Of a stretch of 64,000 nucleotides of DNA, positions 45,171-54,881 are shown one piece after another. The DNA comes from DASRDU01 sp035652435. Its GTDB lineage: Bacteria > Acidobacteriota > Blastocatellia > RBC074. The position numbers and the translations under genes were made by a program. The stretch's first letter is position 1; every line of letters begins with the position of its first letter. The notes beneath the pieces are model-generated. The model searched no databases. It was not told where the DNA came from and saw only the letters and a list, made by a program, of their open reading frames with translations. Location of the stretch: positions 54,458-118,457 of the forward strand of contig DASRDU010000101.1 of assembly GCA_035652435.1 (NCBI GenBank). Reading direction: 5' to 3'.

Positions 45171-47396
45171 TTATCCGGATACCAGATCAATTGCGACGAC
45201 TTCGTGCGCGAGGATCGTCGGCACGGTCACCGCCAGATACCCTGCTGACTCTTCGGCGCGCAACGTCTGGCCGCCGACCAGCAGCTGTACCTTCTTCGCC
45301 TTCCTGTCCCGCGGCAGGCGGACGCGCACCCGCTGTTCGGTGATCGGGATCAGCTCGCGGAAGGGGCCTTTCATCATCATCGGGTTGGTCAGGTTGACCA
45401 GGTGAACGGTCATTGACTCCTTCTGCCTCCATACGGTCACGTCCAGCACCCCGGGGCCGGTGACGGTGACGACGGGCTCTTCGTTGAGCGCCCACCGCAC
45501 GGCATTGCCGAGCAGACGGCCGTGGTCAACGCTCATCACTTCCCAGAAAGTCCGATCAATGTCCCAGGGGAAATAGACGATGCGGCTTTGCCCCTGTTCG
45601 CCCAGGAAGACTTCGGGGATATTCGTCTGTGGCGTGCGCGGGTAAACCATCTCCATCGGCAGGTCGGGGTAGGACGGAATCAGCGTGAGCGGCGCGGGGG
45701 GCATCTTTCCAACCGCCTCCGCATCCACGCGCGAAACGCCATTGATGATGCGCGGCGCGTCTTCCAGCCCGGCCAGCAGCGGGTGGCGCCGGCCGGCCTC
45801 GTCCTGCTCCAGCTTCAGATAAGAGTTCTGCATCGGCCCCTCGATGCGGCCCTTGAACCTGGCGCCGAACAGATCAGCCAGCCCGAAATCCGGCCGGCGC
45901 ACGCCCCACTCGTCATAGAGCGAGGTTTCGTGAGTGGCGACGATGCTGCCGCCACGCCTCACGTAATCGCGGAGCTGATCGCACTGCCGGTCAGACAGCG
46001 CGGCGATGTTGGGCAGGATGAGCAGCCTGAATTGCCCCGTGTGTTCCGCGTCGAGCAGGCGATCATGCACCATCTCGAACGGGATGCGCGCTTCGATCAG
46101 AGCATGATAAAAACCGCTCGTGTGATCCTCGACCTTCTGCTGCGCCCGCGTCCCGCCGTAAAACGTCGCGGTCTGCTGCGAGTAGACCATGCCGACGCGC
46201 GCGAGCGACGCTTCGTTGCGCAGCCAGCGTTCGGCGCGGTAATGCCAGCCGTAAATATCCTCGACGACTTTGAGCCAGCGCCGGTCATAAAGCGTGCCCG
46301 AAAACTTCGTAAACCACGGGCGCAGGCCGTTGGCCGTCCCCTCGGCCACCCAGATGCGGATCTCGGCCTCGCTCTGCACCGAGTCCTTCCAGCGGTAGGG
46401 TTCTTCCACGCCCACGCTGAAGATGCCGACGATGGCCTTGCGCCCCAGCGTCGCGCGATACTCCTTGCCGTTTTTGCCGTTGGCCCACGGCGCCACGAGA
46501 CCGCGCCGCGCCTGTCGGTCGGCAAAGAGCGTTTCTGAAAGCTCGCCGATCGTTTTCATATCGAGCGAACTGAGCGCGCCGCCGCCCGCGTTCGCGATGA
46601 ATCTCGCGTTCGGATTGAGTTTGCGAATCTCCGCGTCCCACAGCCGCCAGAGTTCAAAGAGCCGCTGCTCGTGCCAGAGGATGTAGTTGCGCCGCGCCGG
46701 ATTCTGCGGGTCGCCGGTGCGCGGCAGGTCCAAGCCGTAAGCCGCCTTGAAGTTGCGCCGGCAGTGTTCGCAATAACACATCCCCGAACCCGCCCACCGG
46801 TTGCTGAAGATGCCATCAACCTGATAGCGCGACATGATCTCCCTGTGGACTTCAGTCATGAACTCGAAGTTATAAGGGCCGAGCGCACAGGTCACCCACA
46901 GTTCGGGCGATGCCCAGTGCCGCCGTTTGTTGCCTTCGACGTCCACCGCAATCCAGTCGGGGTGCGCGTCATAAACGTCCTGATGCACGGCGTGCGGGTC
47001 AGTCCGTGCGATCACGACCATGTTCAGCTTACGGCACCCGGCCAGCAGTTCACCGAAAGGGTCTGTCTCCTTCATCCACAGGCTGCGATGGTGCAGGGGG
47101 ATTCTGGTCGGGTAGTAGGCCACGACGCCGCCGGCGCTCAGGCAGGCCGCGTCGGCATGCACGCGCCTGAAGTAGTCGAGCCAGAACTGCGGGTCATACT
47201 GCCCGGGGTCGTTCTCGACCAGGGTGAGTTGTGCCCAGCGCATCGGGCGATCAAACCAGCCCGCTTCGGTCGACGCCGTCGAGTCAGTGATGCTCGCAGG
47301 CCAGCCTGAATTGCCCGCGACAACCGCGGCGCCGGCCATTGCGGAACTGGCGAGGAACTCTCTCCGCGATACTGACTCCAGGTCGTGCGTGTTCAT
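45171..47396 (-). CDS. Tat-exported glycosidase-like protein, paralogue of the 42119 gene
   Basis: The frame is open to 47561, but AGGAGG lies before ATG 47396 (also ATG 47399), which opens NTHDLESVSRREFLASSAMAGAAVVAGN, a Tat signal. The 741-residue product matches the 42119 protein throughout, including CYCEHC (MCYCEHCRRNF), the barrel start WLDYFRRVHADAACLSAGGVVAYYPTRIPLHHRS and the C-terminal LLILPNIAALSDRQCDQLRDYVRRGGSIVATHETS part. The two look like an old duplication with an unrelated repair gene between them. The function is inferred to be extracytoplasmic glycan cleavage. Confidence 0.7.
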   Translation of the reverse strand: MNTHDLESVSRREFLASSAMAGAAVVAGNSGWPASITDSTASTEAGWFDRPMRWAQLTLVENDPGQYDPQFWLDYFRRVHADAACLSAGGVVAYYPTRIPLHHRSLWMKETDPFGELLAGCRKLNMVVIARTDPHAVHQDVYDAHPDWIAVDVEGNKRRHWASPELWVTCALGPYNFEFMTEVHREIMSRYQVDGIFSNRWAGSGMCYCEHCRRNFKAAYGLDLPRTGDPQNPARRNYILWHEQRLFELWRLWDAEIRKLNPNARFIANAGGGALSSLDMKTIGELSETLFADRQARRGLVAPWANGKNGKEYRATLGRKAIVGIFSVGVEEPYRWKDSVQSEAEIRIWVAEGTANGLRPWFTKFSGTLYDRRWLKVVEDIYGWHYRAERWLRNEASLARVGMVYSQQTATFYGGTRAQQKVEDHTSGFYHALIEARIPFEMVHDRLLDAEHTGQFRLLILPNIAALSDRQCDQLRDYVRRGGSIVATHETSLYDEWGVRRPDFGLADLFGARFKGRIEGPMQNSYLKLEQDEAGRRHPLLAGLEDAPRIINGVSRVDAEAVGKMPPAPLTLIPSYPDLPMEMVYPRTPQTNIPEVFLGEQGQSRIVYFPWDIDRTFWEVMSVDHGRLLGNAVRWALNEEPVVTVTGPGVLDVTVWRQKESMTVHLVNLTNPMMMKGPFRELIPITEQRVRVRLPRDRKAKKVQLLVGGQTLRAEESAGYLAVTVPTILAHEVVAIDLVSG

Positions 47397-47707
47397 CATT
47401 CCTCCTGCGAATCTGGTTGTGGTTGGTGCCCCGCGCCGAACTGCGCAGGCTAAGGATAAGCTGATGTCGCAGGCTCGGGGAAGGCTCGCGGCCAACAGCT
47501 GCTCAAACACGGCGTGCCGATTTGATTTCAGGCGAATCAATTTATGAGGGCGTCGGCACACGAGTCAAAGGGCCTGCAGCAAAGCATTCATTCCCCTCGC
47601 CTCTTCGCAGCCATGCTGTTTACAATGCTGCCACACAACCTGGCGGCGCGACACGTCCCGGGGAGTTGCCCGCCGCGGCCCCGTCATCAAAGCCGGAGGA
47701 GGCTGCT
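47397..47707. other. Divergent intergenic region
   Basis: This 311-bp gap separates the glycosidase-like gene (-) and the WD40/caspase gene (+). It contains the ribosome sites of both genes. A TACAAT near 47622 could be a -10 for the plus strand, but no -35 is found 16-18 bp before it. I see nothing else. Confidence 0.3.
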
Positions 47708-50700
47708 ATGATCTCCCACCCTCGACCCTTGTTCAGCTTCGCGCTGCTGACGCTGCTTTGTTCCGCCCCGGCCCTCGCTCAAAAGCCCGAGTTGATCGTC
47801 CAGACAGGTCACGCCGACGGCGTCCTCTCCGCCGCCTTCAGTCCCGACGGCAGGATCGTAGCCAGCACGGACGGAAGTGTTATTAAACTATGGGATGCCG
47901 CCGCGGGCAGAGTGCTACTGACGCTCAAGGACAAAATTTATTCGCTCGCCTTCAGCCCCGACGGCAGAATTCTGGCCGGTGGAAGTGTCGGCTCCATAAT
48001 CAGGCTCTGGGACACTTCTGATGGTAAGGAGATTCGGACCATCAATATTCATGCCGGCGAAAGATATTCCGGCCCGACCCTCACAGTGCCTGTGGCCTTC
48101 AGTCACGACGGCAAATGGCTGGCCGGCGCGAGCGGCAATCAGCTCATCAGGATCTGGGATGTGGCCACCGGCGCCGCGGTCTTTAAGCTCAAGGGGCATA
48201 GCAACCGGATAACCGCCCTCGCTTTCAGCCCGGACGACCGGAAACTCGCGAGCGCAGGCTGGCGTGAATCTGAAGGGGGAGAGATCAAGCTCTGGGACAT
48301 CAGGAGCGGCGCGGAACTCTTCAGCCGCGCAACGGCCAAAGGCCCTGCCGTCAGCCTCAAGAGTTACCAGGCGTCTCTGTCGCTCGCCTGGAGTCCCGGC
48401 GGCCAGATGCTCGCCTGCGGGAGCGCCGATCAGACGGTCACGCTGCTCGATACCGCAACGGGTCAGGTTCTGCGCGTCCTCAAGGGGCATTCGGAAGGGG
48501 TGACCTCGGTCGCCTTCAGCCCGGGCGGCGGGGTGCTGGCCAGCGGTAGTGATGACCATACGGTCAGGCTCTGGAGCGTCGCCACGGGGGCAACATTGCA
48601 CACGCTCACGGGACACACGGCGTGGGTCTCCTCAGTCGCCTTCAGCCCGGACGGAAAAACCCTGGCGAGTTCGAGCCATGACCGGACGGTCAGACTCTGG
48701 GCCGTTGACAGCGGCGCCGAGCTTCGCACGCTCCCGGGCCACGACTGGTGGGTCAATTCAGTGGCTTTCAGTCCCGACGGCAGGGTCCTCGCCAGCGGAA
48801 GTAATGGAGGGCCGGTCGGACTGTGGAATGTCGCCGCGGGCGGTGAACTCAGTACGGCCGCCGGAGATTCCACCAGAGTCGAGTCTGTCGCTTTCAGTCC
48901 GGACGGCAGCACCCTGGCGGGCGCCAGAGGCTATTACATTGACGGGGTGCCGCACGGGGAAATCAGATTATGGGACGCGGCCGGCACAGAGCTTCGGACG
49001 CTCGTGAAAGAGCCGGTCATTTTTCGCTCAATTGCTTTCAGCCCCCGCGGTGACACGCTGGTGAGCGTCAGCTATGACAACGATTATCACGACGTCGCAA
49101 AGGTCTGGGATGTCAGAACCGGCAGGGAGATCCGCGCAATCAAAGACGCTGATTACGCGGCCTTCAGCCCGGACGGCAGGTTCCTGGGGCTATTGCTCCG
49201 GGATCCGGAGCGTAACAAGTGGCAGCGCCGGCCCTGCATTCTGGATCTCACGACCGGCCTCGGGCCTCGTCCGTTGTCAGCGGACTACGATTACGACAGT
49301 TATATGGTCTTCAGTCCCGACGGCCGTACCGTCGCCTCGGGGAAATTTGACAACAGACGCATTGACCTGATGGACATCGCAACCGGCGCGAAGACCGGGC
49401 AGATTGACCTCAGCGGTGACAATCTCGGCACTGTCGCTCTTAGCCCCGACGGCAGGGTTCTCGCAAGTGCCATCAGGGATGGCGCCATCAAACTGTGGAA
49501 TGTCCGCACGGGTCAGGAACTCCGCACCCTCACCGGGCACGCTGACAATGTCCATGCTTTGGCTTTCAGTCCCGACGGAAGGGTGCTGGCGAGCGGCAGT
49601 ATTGATTCAAGGATAAAACTCTGGGACGTGGCTGGAGGGAAAGAACTCGCGACTCTCTTCGCGCTTGAGCAGAATAACTGGATGGTCATTACCCCGGACG
49701 GCCTGTTTGACGGGACGCCTTCTGCCTGGGGTCGGATCAGCTGGCGCTTCTCGCCGCGCCTTTTTGATGTGGCCCCGGTGGAGGCGTTTTTCAACGAGTA
49801 TTACTACCCCGGCCTGCTTTCTGAAATCATCGCCGGCAAGCGCCCCAGGGTGTCTCAGGACATCTCGCGTAAAGACCGGCGGCAGTCACAGGTCAGGATA
49901 CTGCCGGCGGCAACACCGGCTTCTTTCTCGACCACTCTCACCTCGCGTGACCTGAGGGTCAGAGTCGAAGTCACGGAGGCCCCACCAGATAAAGACCACG
50001 CGGCGGCCGGCGGGGCGCGGGACGTGCGGTTGTTCCGCAACGGCTCGCTCGTGAAGGTCTGGCGCGGCGACATCCTGAAAGGGCAAAAGACGGTCACGCT
50101 GGAAGCCACCATCCCAATCGTCTCCGGAGAGAACCGTCTGACGGCTTACGCATTCAATCACGACAATATCAAAAGCACCGACTCCCAGATCGTCATCAGG
50201 GGAGACCAGAGTCTGAAACGTGCCGGGACGGCTTACATTCTGGCGATTGGGATAAATGAGTACGCGAACCCGCAATACAACCTCCGTTACGCCGTCGCCG
50301 ATGCGCAGGCTTTCGCCCTGGAGATGCGACGCCGGCAGAACGAACTCGGCCAGTTTCGTGCCGTCGTAGTAGTTCCCCTGCTTAATCAGGCTGCCACGAA
50401 AGCCGGCATCGAGCAGGCCCTCGCGAAATTGTCAGCTCAGGCGCAGCCGGAAGACCTGGTGGTGGTCTATTTTGCCGGCCATGGTACGGCGCGACAGAAC
50501 CGGTTTTACCTGATCCCCCACGACCTTGGCTATGCCGGCAGCCGCGAGAAGCTGGATGAGGCTGGCCTCAGGACCATCCTGAACAAAAGTATCTCGGACA
50601 GGCAGCTGGAGCAGTCCTTCGAGAGCCTTGACGCGGGGCATCTGCTGCTGGTGATTGATGCCTGCAACAGCGGGCAGGCGCTCGAAGCGGAAGAGAAACG

Positions 50701-51112
50701 CCGCGGGCCGATGAACTCCAGGGGGTTGGCCCAGCTGGCCTACGAGAAGGGGATGTACATCCTGACGGCGGCACAAAGCTATCAGGCCGCGGTCGAAGCG
50801 GCGCGACTGGGACATGGGTATCTGACTTACGCCCTGGTGGAAGAGGGCTTGAAGACCCGCGCGGCGGACGCGGCGCCAAAAGACGGGCAGGTGGTGATCA
50901 GGGAATGGCTCGACTACGCGACGCGGCGCGTTCCCGAAATGCAGATCGAGAAGATGCGCCAGATGCGCGTCCTGAAACAGACAATCGCGTTTGTGGAAGG
51001 CGAAGAGAAGATTTCGGAAGTGGAGAAGCGGAGCTTGCAGCGCCCACGAGTGTTCTATCGGCGGGAGGCCGAGGCAAAGCCACTGGTCATGGCCAGGCCA
51101 CAAGCCAGGTAG
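47708..51112 (+). CDS. Secreted WD40-repeat protein with C-terminal caspase-like protease domain
   Basis: ATG 47708 follows GGAGGAGG and opens a signal peptide (LFSFALLTLLCSAPALAQ); the 1134-residue product would be periplasmic or extracellular. Residues about 30-650 carry 14 WD40 repeats of the form AFSPDGR...LWD, enough for two seven-bladed propellers. A linker with a beta-sandwich follows. The caspase (C14) domain begins near GTAYILAIGINEY (about 839) and has the catalytic His925 (VYFAGHGT) and Cys986 (VIDACNSG). WD40-caspase fusions occur as orthocaspases in several phyla. The propellers probably select or present a substrate. The next gene starts 20 bp later. Confidence 0.85.
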   Translation: MISHPRPLFSFALLTLLCSAPALAQKPELIVQTGHADGVLSAAFSPDGRIVASTDGSVIKLWDAAAGRVLLTLKDKIYSLAFSPDGRILAGGSVGSIIRLWDTSDGKEIRTINIHAGERYSGPTLTVPVAFSHDGKWLAGASGNQLIRIWDVATGAAVFKLKGHSNRITALAFSPDDRKLASAGWRESEGGEIKLWDIRSGAELFSRATAKGPAVSLKSYQASLSLAWSPGGQMLACGSADQTVTLLDTATGQVLRVLKGHSEGVTSVAFSPGGGVLASGSDDHTVRLWSVATGATLHTLTGHTAWVSSVAFSPDGKTLASSSHDRTVRLWAVDSGAELRTLPGHDWWVNSVAFSPDGRVLASGSNGGPVGLWNVAAGGELSTAAGDSTRVESVAFSPDGSTLAGARGYYIDGVPHGEIRLWDAAGTELRTLVKEPVIFRSIAFSPRGDTLVSVSYDNDYHDVAKVWDVRTGREIRAIKDADYAAFSPDGRFLGLLLRDPERNKWQRRPCILDLTTGLGPRPLSADYDYDSYMVFSPDGRTVASGKFDNRRIDLMDIATGAKTGQIDLSGDNLGTVALSPDGRVLASAIRDGAIKLWNVRTGQELRTLTGHADNVHALAFSPDGRVLASGSIDSRIKLWDVAGGKELATLFALEQNNWMVITPDGLFDGTPSAWGRISWRFSPRLFDVAPVEAFFNEYYYPGLLSEIIAGKRPRVSQDISRKDRRQSQVRILPAATPASFSTTLTSRDLRVRVEVTEAPPDKDHAAAGGARDVRLFRNGSLVKVWRGDILKGQKTVTLEATIPIVSGENRLTAYAFNHDNIKSTDSQIVIRGDQSLKRAGTAYILAIGINEYANPQYNLRYAVADAQAFALEMRRRQNELGQFRAVVVVPLLNQAATKAGIEQALAKLSAQAQPEDLVVVYFAGHGTARQNRFYLIPHDLGYAGSREKLDEAGLRTILNKSISDRQLEQSFESLDAGHLLLVIDACNSGQALEAEEKRRGPMNSRGLAQLAYEKGMYILTAAQSYQAAVEAARLGHGYLTYALVEEGLKTRAADAAPKDGQVVIREWLDYATRRVPEMQIEKMRQMRVLKQTIAFVEGEEKISEVEKRSLQRPRVFYRREAEAKPLVMARPQAR

Positions 51113-51131
51113 TTAAAGTGAGAACCTGAGA

Positions 51132-51641
51132 GTGGAAAGGGATTCCCTGGATCAGACACACCTTCACAGGCTGAAGATAGTTTCCGGCGGTCAGACCGGG
51201 GCGGATCGCGCCGCCCTCGACTGGGCGATCAGGGCCGGAGTCCCGCATGGGGGCTGGTGCCCACGGGGGCGGATCGCTGAGGATGGGGTGATCGCCGCGC
51301 GCTACCGTCTCCGGGAAGCCCCCTCCGCTGATTACGCCGTGCGCACCGAGCTGAATGTCATTGAGTCTGACGGGACCGTGATCTTCTCAGTCGGAGCAAT
51401 TCTCTCAGGCGGAACGCTGCTGACGGCCGAACTGGCTGAAAAATATCAGAAGCCACTGCTCCACCTGTGTCAGGCGAGTGACGCGGGGTTGCCGGCCGTG
51501 CGCCTTGCGAAATTCATCGCCGACCACAATATCCGCGTCCTCAACGTGGGCGGCCCGAAAGCCTCTCAGGAGCCGGGGGTGTATGACTACGTCGTTCAGA
51601 CACTCGACCTCCTGCCGGGTCTCACGCCACTCCAGAGCTGA
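51132..51641 (+). CDS. SLOG-type protein, putative molybdenum-carrier family
   Basis: The 169-residue protein starts at GTG 51132. It shows the nucleotide-binding pattern IVSGGQTGADRAALDWAIRAGVPHGGWCPRGRIAEDG, then FSVGAILSGGTLLTAELAEK and RVLNVGGPKASQEPG. This matches the putative molybdenum-carrier (PF12694-like) branch of the SLOG/Rossmann superfamily. SLOG domains in some defence systems bind nucleotide-derived signals, whereas carrier proteins of this branch bind molybdenum cofactor. It lies 20 bp downstream of the WD40/caspase gene, so they may be co-transcribed. No signal peptide is present, so they work in different compartments. Confidence 0.65.
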   Translation: MERDSLDQTHLHRLKIVSGGQTGADRAALDWAIRAGVPHGGWCPRGRIAEDGVIAARYRLREAPSADYAVRTELNVIESDGTVIFSVGAILSGGTLLTAELAEKYQKPLLHLCQASDAGLPAVRLAKFIADHNIRVLNVGGPKASQEPGVYDYVVQTLDLLPGLTPLQS

Positions 51642-51692
51642 TTTCGACAGCCGGCCCGATTGCAAACTCTAAAGACGCCTGTCGCGAGCCGG

Positions 51693-53776
51693 TCACGGCT
51701 GCGAGGGGCGGGGGCGAGTAATGTTGAGTTTGCGCAATCTGTTGTTGAGCGTGGTGCGGTTGAGCCCGAGGCGCGCCGCCGCGCCCGACGGACCGCCGAT
51801 CACCCGGTTCGTCTCGGCGAGGACGCGGAGGATGTGCGCGCGTTCGACCGCTTCGAGCGTCGCCGCCTCGGCCTGATCATTGGCCGCTCTCGCCGACTGC
51901 TTCAATTCGGCCAGCGGGACCTCCAGCACACGGCCGCGCGAAAGGATCACCGCTCGCTCGATCAGGTTTTGCAGCTCACGGATGTTGCCCGGCCAGCTGT
52001 AAGCGGTCAGGGCGGCCATCGTCTCGGCCGGAATCCGCTCAATCGGTTTCTTCATCTGCTGCGCAAACCTGCTGGCGAAGAAATGGACCAGCACCGGAAT
52101 GTCGTCGTGGCGCTCGCGCAAGGGCGGCAGGGTGATCGGGAAGACGTTGAGCCGGTAGTAAAGGTCGCTGCGAAACTTCTTTTCGGCCACCATCTGCGCC
52201 AGATCCACGTTCGTCGCGGCCACGACGCGCACGTTCACCTGGGTCGTCCGCGAGTTGCCCAGCCGTTCGAATTCCTGCTCCTGCAGCACGCGCAGCAGTT
52301 TCGGTTGCAGTTCGAGCGGGATGTCACCGACCTCGTCGAGAAAGATCGTCCCCTGGTGCGCCAGCTCGAAGCGGCCGACGCGCCGCTCAATCGCGCCCGT
52401 GAAGGCGCCTCTCTCGTGGCCGAAAAGTTCGCTTTCGAGCAACCCCATCGGAATCGCCGCGCAATTGACCTTGACCAGTGTGCGCTCCCGGCGCGCGCTC
52501 AGGTTGTGGATGGCGCGCGCGACGAGTTCCTTGCCCGTCCCGCTTTCGCCGCAAATCAGGACCGTCGAGTCGGTGGCCGCGACCGTCTCCACCTCCTGCA
52601 GCACGCGCCGGAGCGCGGAGCTGTTGCCGATGATCTCCTCGAAATTGTATTCAGTCCGAATCTCTTCTTCGAGGTAGAGTCTCTCTTCATTCAATTTGTT
52701 CTTGAGCGCCTCGATCTTGCGAAACGCGAGCGCGTTATCAACGGCAATCGCGACCTGTTTGGCGATCTGGCCGAGCAGTTCCGCGTCTTCCTCCGTGAAC
52801 GCGCCCACCGCGCGGCTCCCGACGCTCAGGATGCCGAGCGCGCGGTCGTGTGAAATGAGCGGAACGATGCAACATGATTTCATCCCGACGGCGGCGAAGC
52901 GGTTCGACACCGGGTCTTCATCAGCGAGGGCGCCATCCATGACGACCGTCTGGCGCGTCGTAAAGGCGACGCCCGCCGGATGCCCTTCGAGTGGCAGCGT
53001 CTCGCCTTCAATAAAGAAATCCTCGTTCGCCGGAAACTCCAGCGCTTGACCCGGAGCTGGTCAAGCGCTGGGTCATAGAGGGCGAGGCCGGCCACGTCAT
53101 GCGGCACACTGCGGCTCAGGCAGGCGGAGAGCGCCGAGAGCAGTTCCCGCAGGTTGAGGTTCGAGACCAGCATGTTGTTGACGTCCAGCAACAGCGCGGA
53201 GCGGTCGCGCTCGCGCAGGAGTTGCCGCTGATAGCCCTGGGCTTCCTCGAAGTTGAAGGCGTTATCCACCACCACCGCGATCTGCGCGGCCATTAACTGC
53301 GCGAACTCCAGGTCGAGCTGGTTGTAGGCCCCCACCCTGTTGCTGAAGAAGTTCAGGACTCCGAGCCGCTGATGAACTGTCGTCAACGGGAGGCTGCAAA
53401 CTGATTTGACCGGAAGTTTCTCGCGCAGAGTCTGTGTCAGGCAGAATCGGTTCTCCTGATCCACGCCACGCACGACCACGGGCGGCTGGTTCTGCCAGAC
53501 CCAGCCGCTGATTGAACCCTCGATGGGAATCTCGGCGGGGAGTTGCCCGAACGCGGGCTCGCGCGTCTCCATAATGTGCAGGCGCATGACGTTGCGCGAC
53601 GCGTCGTGGAGCATCACCCCGAGGTAATGAAAATCGAAGAGATAGCCCAGCCGTCCGGCCAGATCATGAAACAGGTCCGACAGGTTGCGGTGTCAGGCGA
53701 TGGCTTTCGACAGCTCAAGCAGCGTCCGGTACTGCTGAGGTTGCAGGCAGGCGCTCAGCGCAGTGGTCTCGATCAA
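51693..53776 (-). pseudogene. Sigma-54-dependent regulator with two GAF-type domains, broken by TGA and a frameshift
   Basis: The intact parts form a GAF-GAF-AAA+-Fis regulator like FhlA. TTG 53776 follows GGGGGAG and begins LIETTALSACLQPQQYRTLLELSKAIA, but a TGA at 53693-53695 interrupts it before HRNLSDLFHDLAGRL. A missing base near 53045 moves the frame between QLRVK and ALEFPANEDFF. The C-terminal half retains Walker A GESGTGKE, the sigma-54 contact motif GAFTGA and a Fis-type helix-turn-helix (AAARLGLNRTTLNNRLRKL). The frameshift falls beside a 12-bp inverted repeat. I infer a pseudogene or two sequencing errors. It overlaps the serine hydrolase end by 62 bp. Confidence 0.7.
53040..53070. 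repeat. 12-bp perfect inverted repeat at the frameshift
   Basis: CAGCGCTTGACC (53040-53051) and GGTCAAGCGCTG (53059-53070) are perfect complements around a 7-nt loop. The single-base loss in the regulator gene lies inside the left arm. Such a hairpin can cause replication slippage or compression in sequencing reads. Confidence 0.5.
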
Positions 53777-54881
53777 AATCTCTCCCCCTTAAGTCCGGCC
53801 TGTAGAGGCCCGCAATGTGAGCCGCGATTCGCTGTGCGCCAGTCACCAGGCAAAGATTGGCGAGGACAATGACGGTTAGTTTATCGTCCACAAATCTGCC
53901 AATAAAGGTTGATGAATCGGCGCGAATTCCATAGTGGTAAGCGAGCCTGTGACCATTTACATCCGTGAGTATCCAGCCCAAACCATGAGGGTATGACGAT
54001 CCGTTGTTGAGTTTCACTGGCGACCACATCTGCGTCCGGCTGGACGCTGTTAAAGGACTGTCGCCGTATAGCGCGGCATCCCACCGGGCAAGGTCCAGTA
54101 CTGAAGAAAGAAGTCCGTCGTCCGCGTTGTCATACAAGGCCGGGTCAAGAAAAGGGCTGTTATGCAATTTGCCGTCTCGCCAGATGTAGCCCGCCGTCCG
54201 GTTGGGGATAATATCGTCGTAGCTGTTACGGCGCGTGTGAGTCATGCCCAGCGGCTTGAAAATTCGCTCAGTCATAAACTCATCGTAACTTTTTCCGCTG
54301 ACCTTCTGAATAATCATGCCCAACACCAGATAGCCCGTGTTGCTGTAAGAATTCTGCGCTCCCGGCGTGAAGTTGAGCGGCATCGGACCGAGCGCGGCAA
54401 CTATGTCTGCCGGGGTTGTGCCATCCGGCAGATGAGCGTGCATTTCAATCAGGTAATCTTTGATGCCTGATGTATGTGTCAGCAGTTGCCGAACGGTGAC
54501 CGCTTGCCAATTGGCGGGCGGGTTTTCCAGATAGCGATTGATCTTATCATCAAGTCCGAGCTTGCCATCCTGGACCAGCAACATAATGGCGGCGGCGGTA
54601 AATTGCTTGGTCAGCGAGGCCAGATGATAAACAGTCTCCGCCGTGGCAGGCGCGTTCAGTTCGACGCTGGCCAGGCCGTAGCCTTTGGCCAAGACGACGC
54701 GGCCCTCCTTCACCACGGCCACCGAGAGACCGGGGATGTGCTGCTCCTGCATTTGCGACTTGATGTAGTCATCAATCTGGTCAGCCTGCACGATGACCGG
54801 CAGGCAGATGAGCCAGCAAAAAAGCCAGCAAAAAGGGCGACTGCAAATTACTTTGTCCCTGTCGTCCCGCTGTCCAAACAT
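53715..54881 (-). CDS. Exported serine hydrolase (class C beta-lactamase/PBP4* fold)
   Basis: ATG 54881 follows AAGGAG and opens a signal segment (FCWLFCWLICLPVIVQA), giving 388 residues. The SxxK motif is SLTK (HLASLTKQF), Tyr-x-Asn is YSN (NSYSNTGYLVLG), and HYG (LAYHYGI) is in the place of the third motif. Family members are DD-peptidases, esterases or beta-lactamases; this one should not be called an antibiotic-resistance gene from sequence alone. The C-terminal tail (DFDRDHCAERLPATSAVPDAA) overlaps the damaged regulator by 62 bp and is unlike the family, so the gene end may have been altered. Confidence 0.8.
   Translation of the reverse strand: MFGQRDDRDKVICSRPFCWLFCWLICLPVIVQADQIDDYIKSQMQEQHIPGLSVAVVKEGRVVLAKGYGLASVELNAPATAETVYHLASLTKQFTAAAIMLLVQDGKLGLDDKINRYLENPPANWQAVTVRQLLTHTSGIKDYLIEMHAHLPDGTTPADIVAALGPMPLNFTPGAQNSYSNTGYLVLGMIIQKVSGKSYDEFMTERIFKPLGMTHTRRNSYDDIIPNRTAGYIWRDGKLHNSPFLDPALYDNADDGLLSSVLDLARWDAALYGDSPLTASSRTQMWSPVKLNNGSSYPHGLGWILTDVNGHRLAYHYGIRADSSTFIGRFVDDKLTVIVLANLCLVTGAQRIAAHIAGLYRPDLRGRDFDRDHCAERLPATSAVPDAA

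Noticed and set aside
47708..49650. Repeated DNA in the WD40 region as a tandem DNA repeat or CRISPR
   Set aside because: The repeats are diverged coding repeats of about 40 codons and keep the WD40 pattern.
51660..52853. 397-residue plus-strand frame opposite the sigma-54 regulator
   Set aside because: It is a shadow, with the AAA+ motifs on the other strand.
53040..53070. Programmed frameshift in the regulator
   Set aside because: No slippery heptamer is present, and the second lesion (TGA) makes loss of function more likely.
53693..53695. TGA in the sigma-54 regulator as selenocysteine
   Set aside because: The family has Ser or similar there, not Cys, and the gene has a second lesion; decay or error is simpler.
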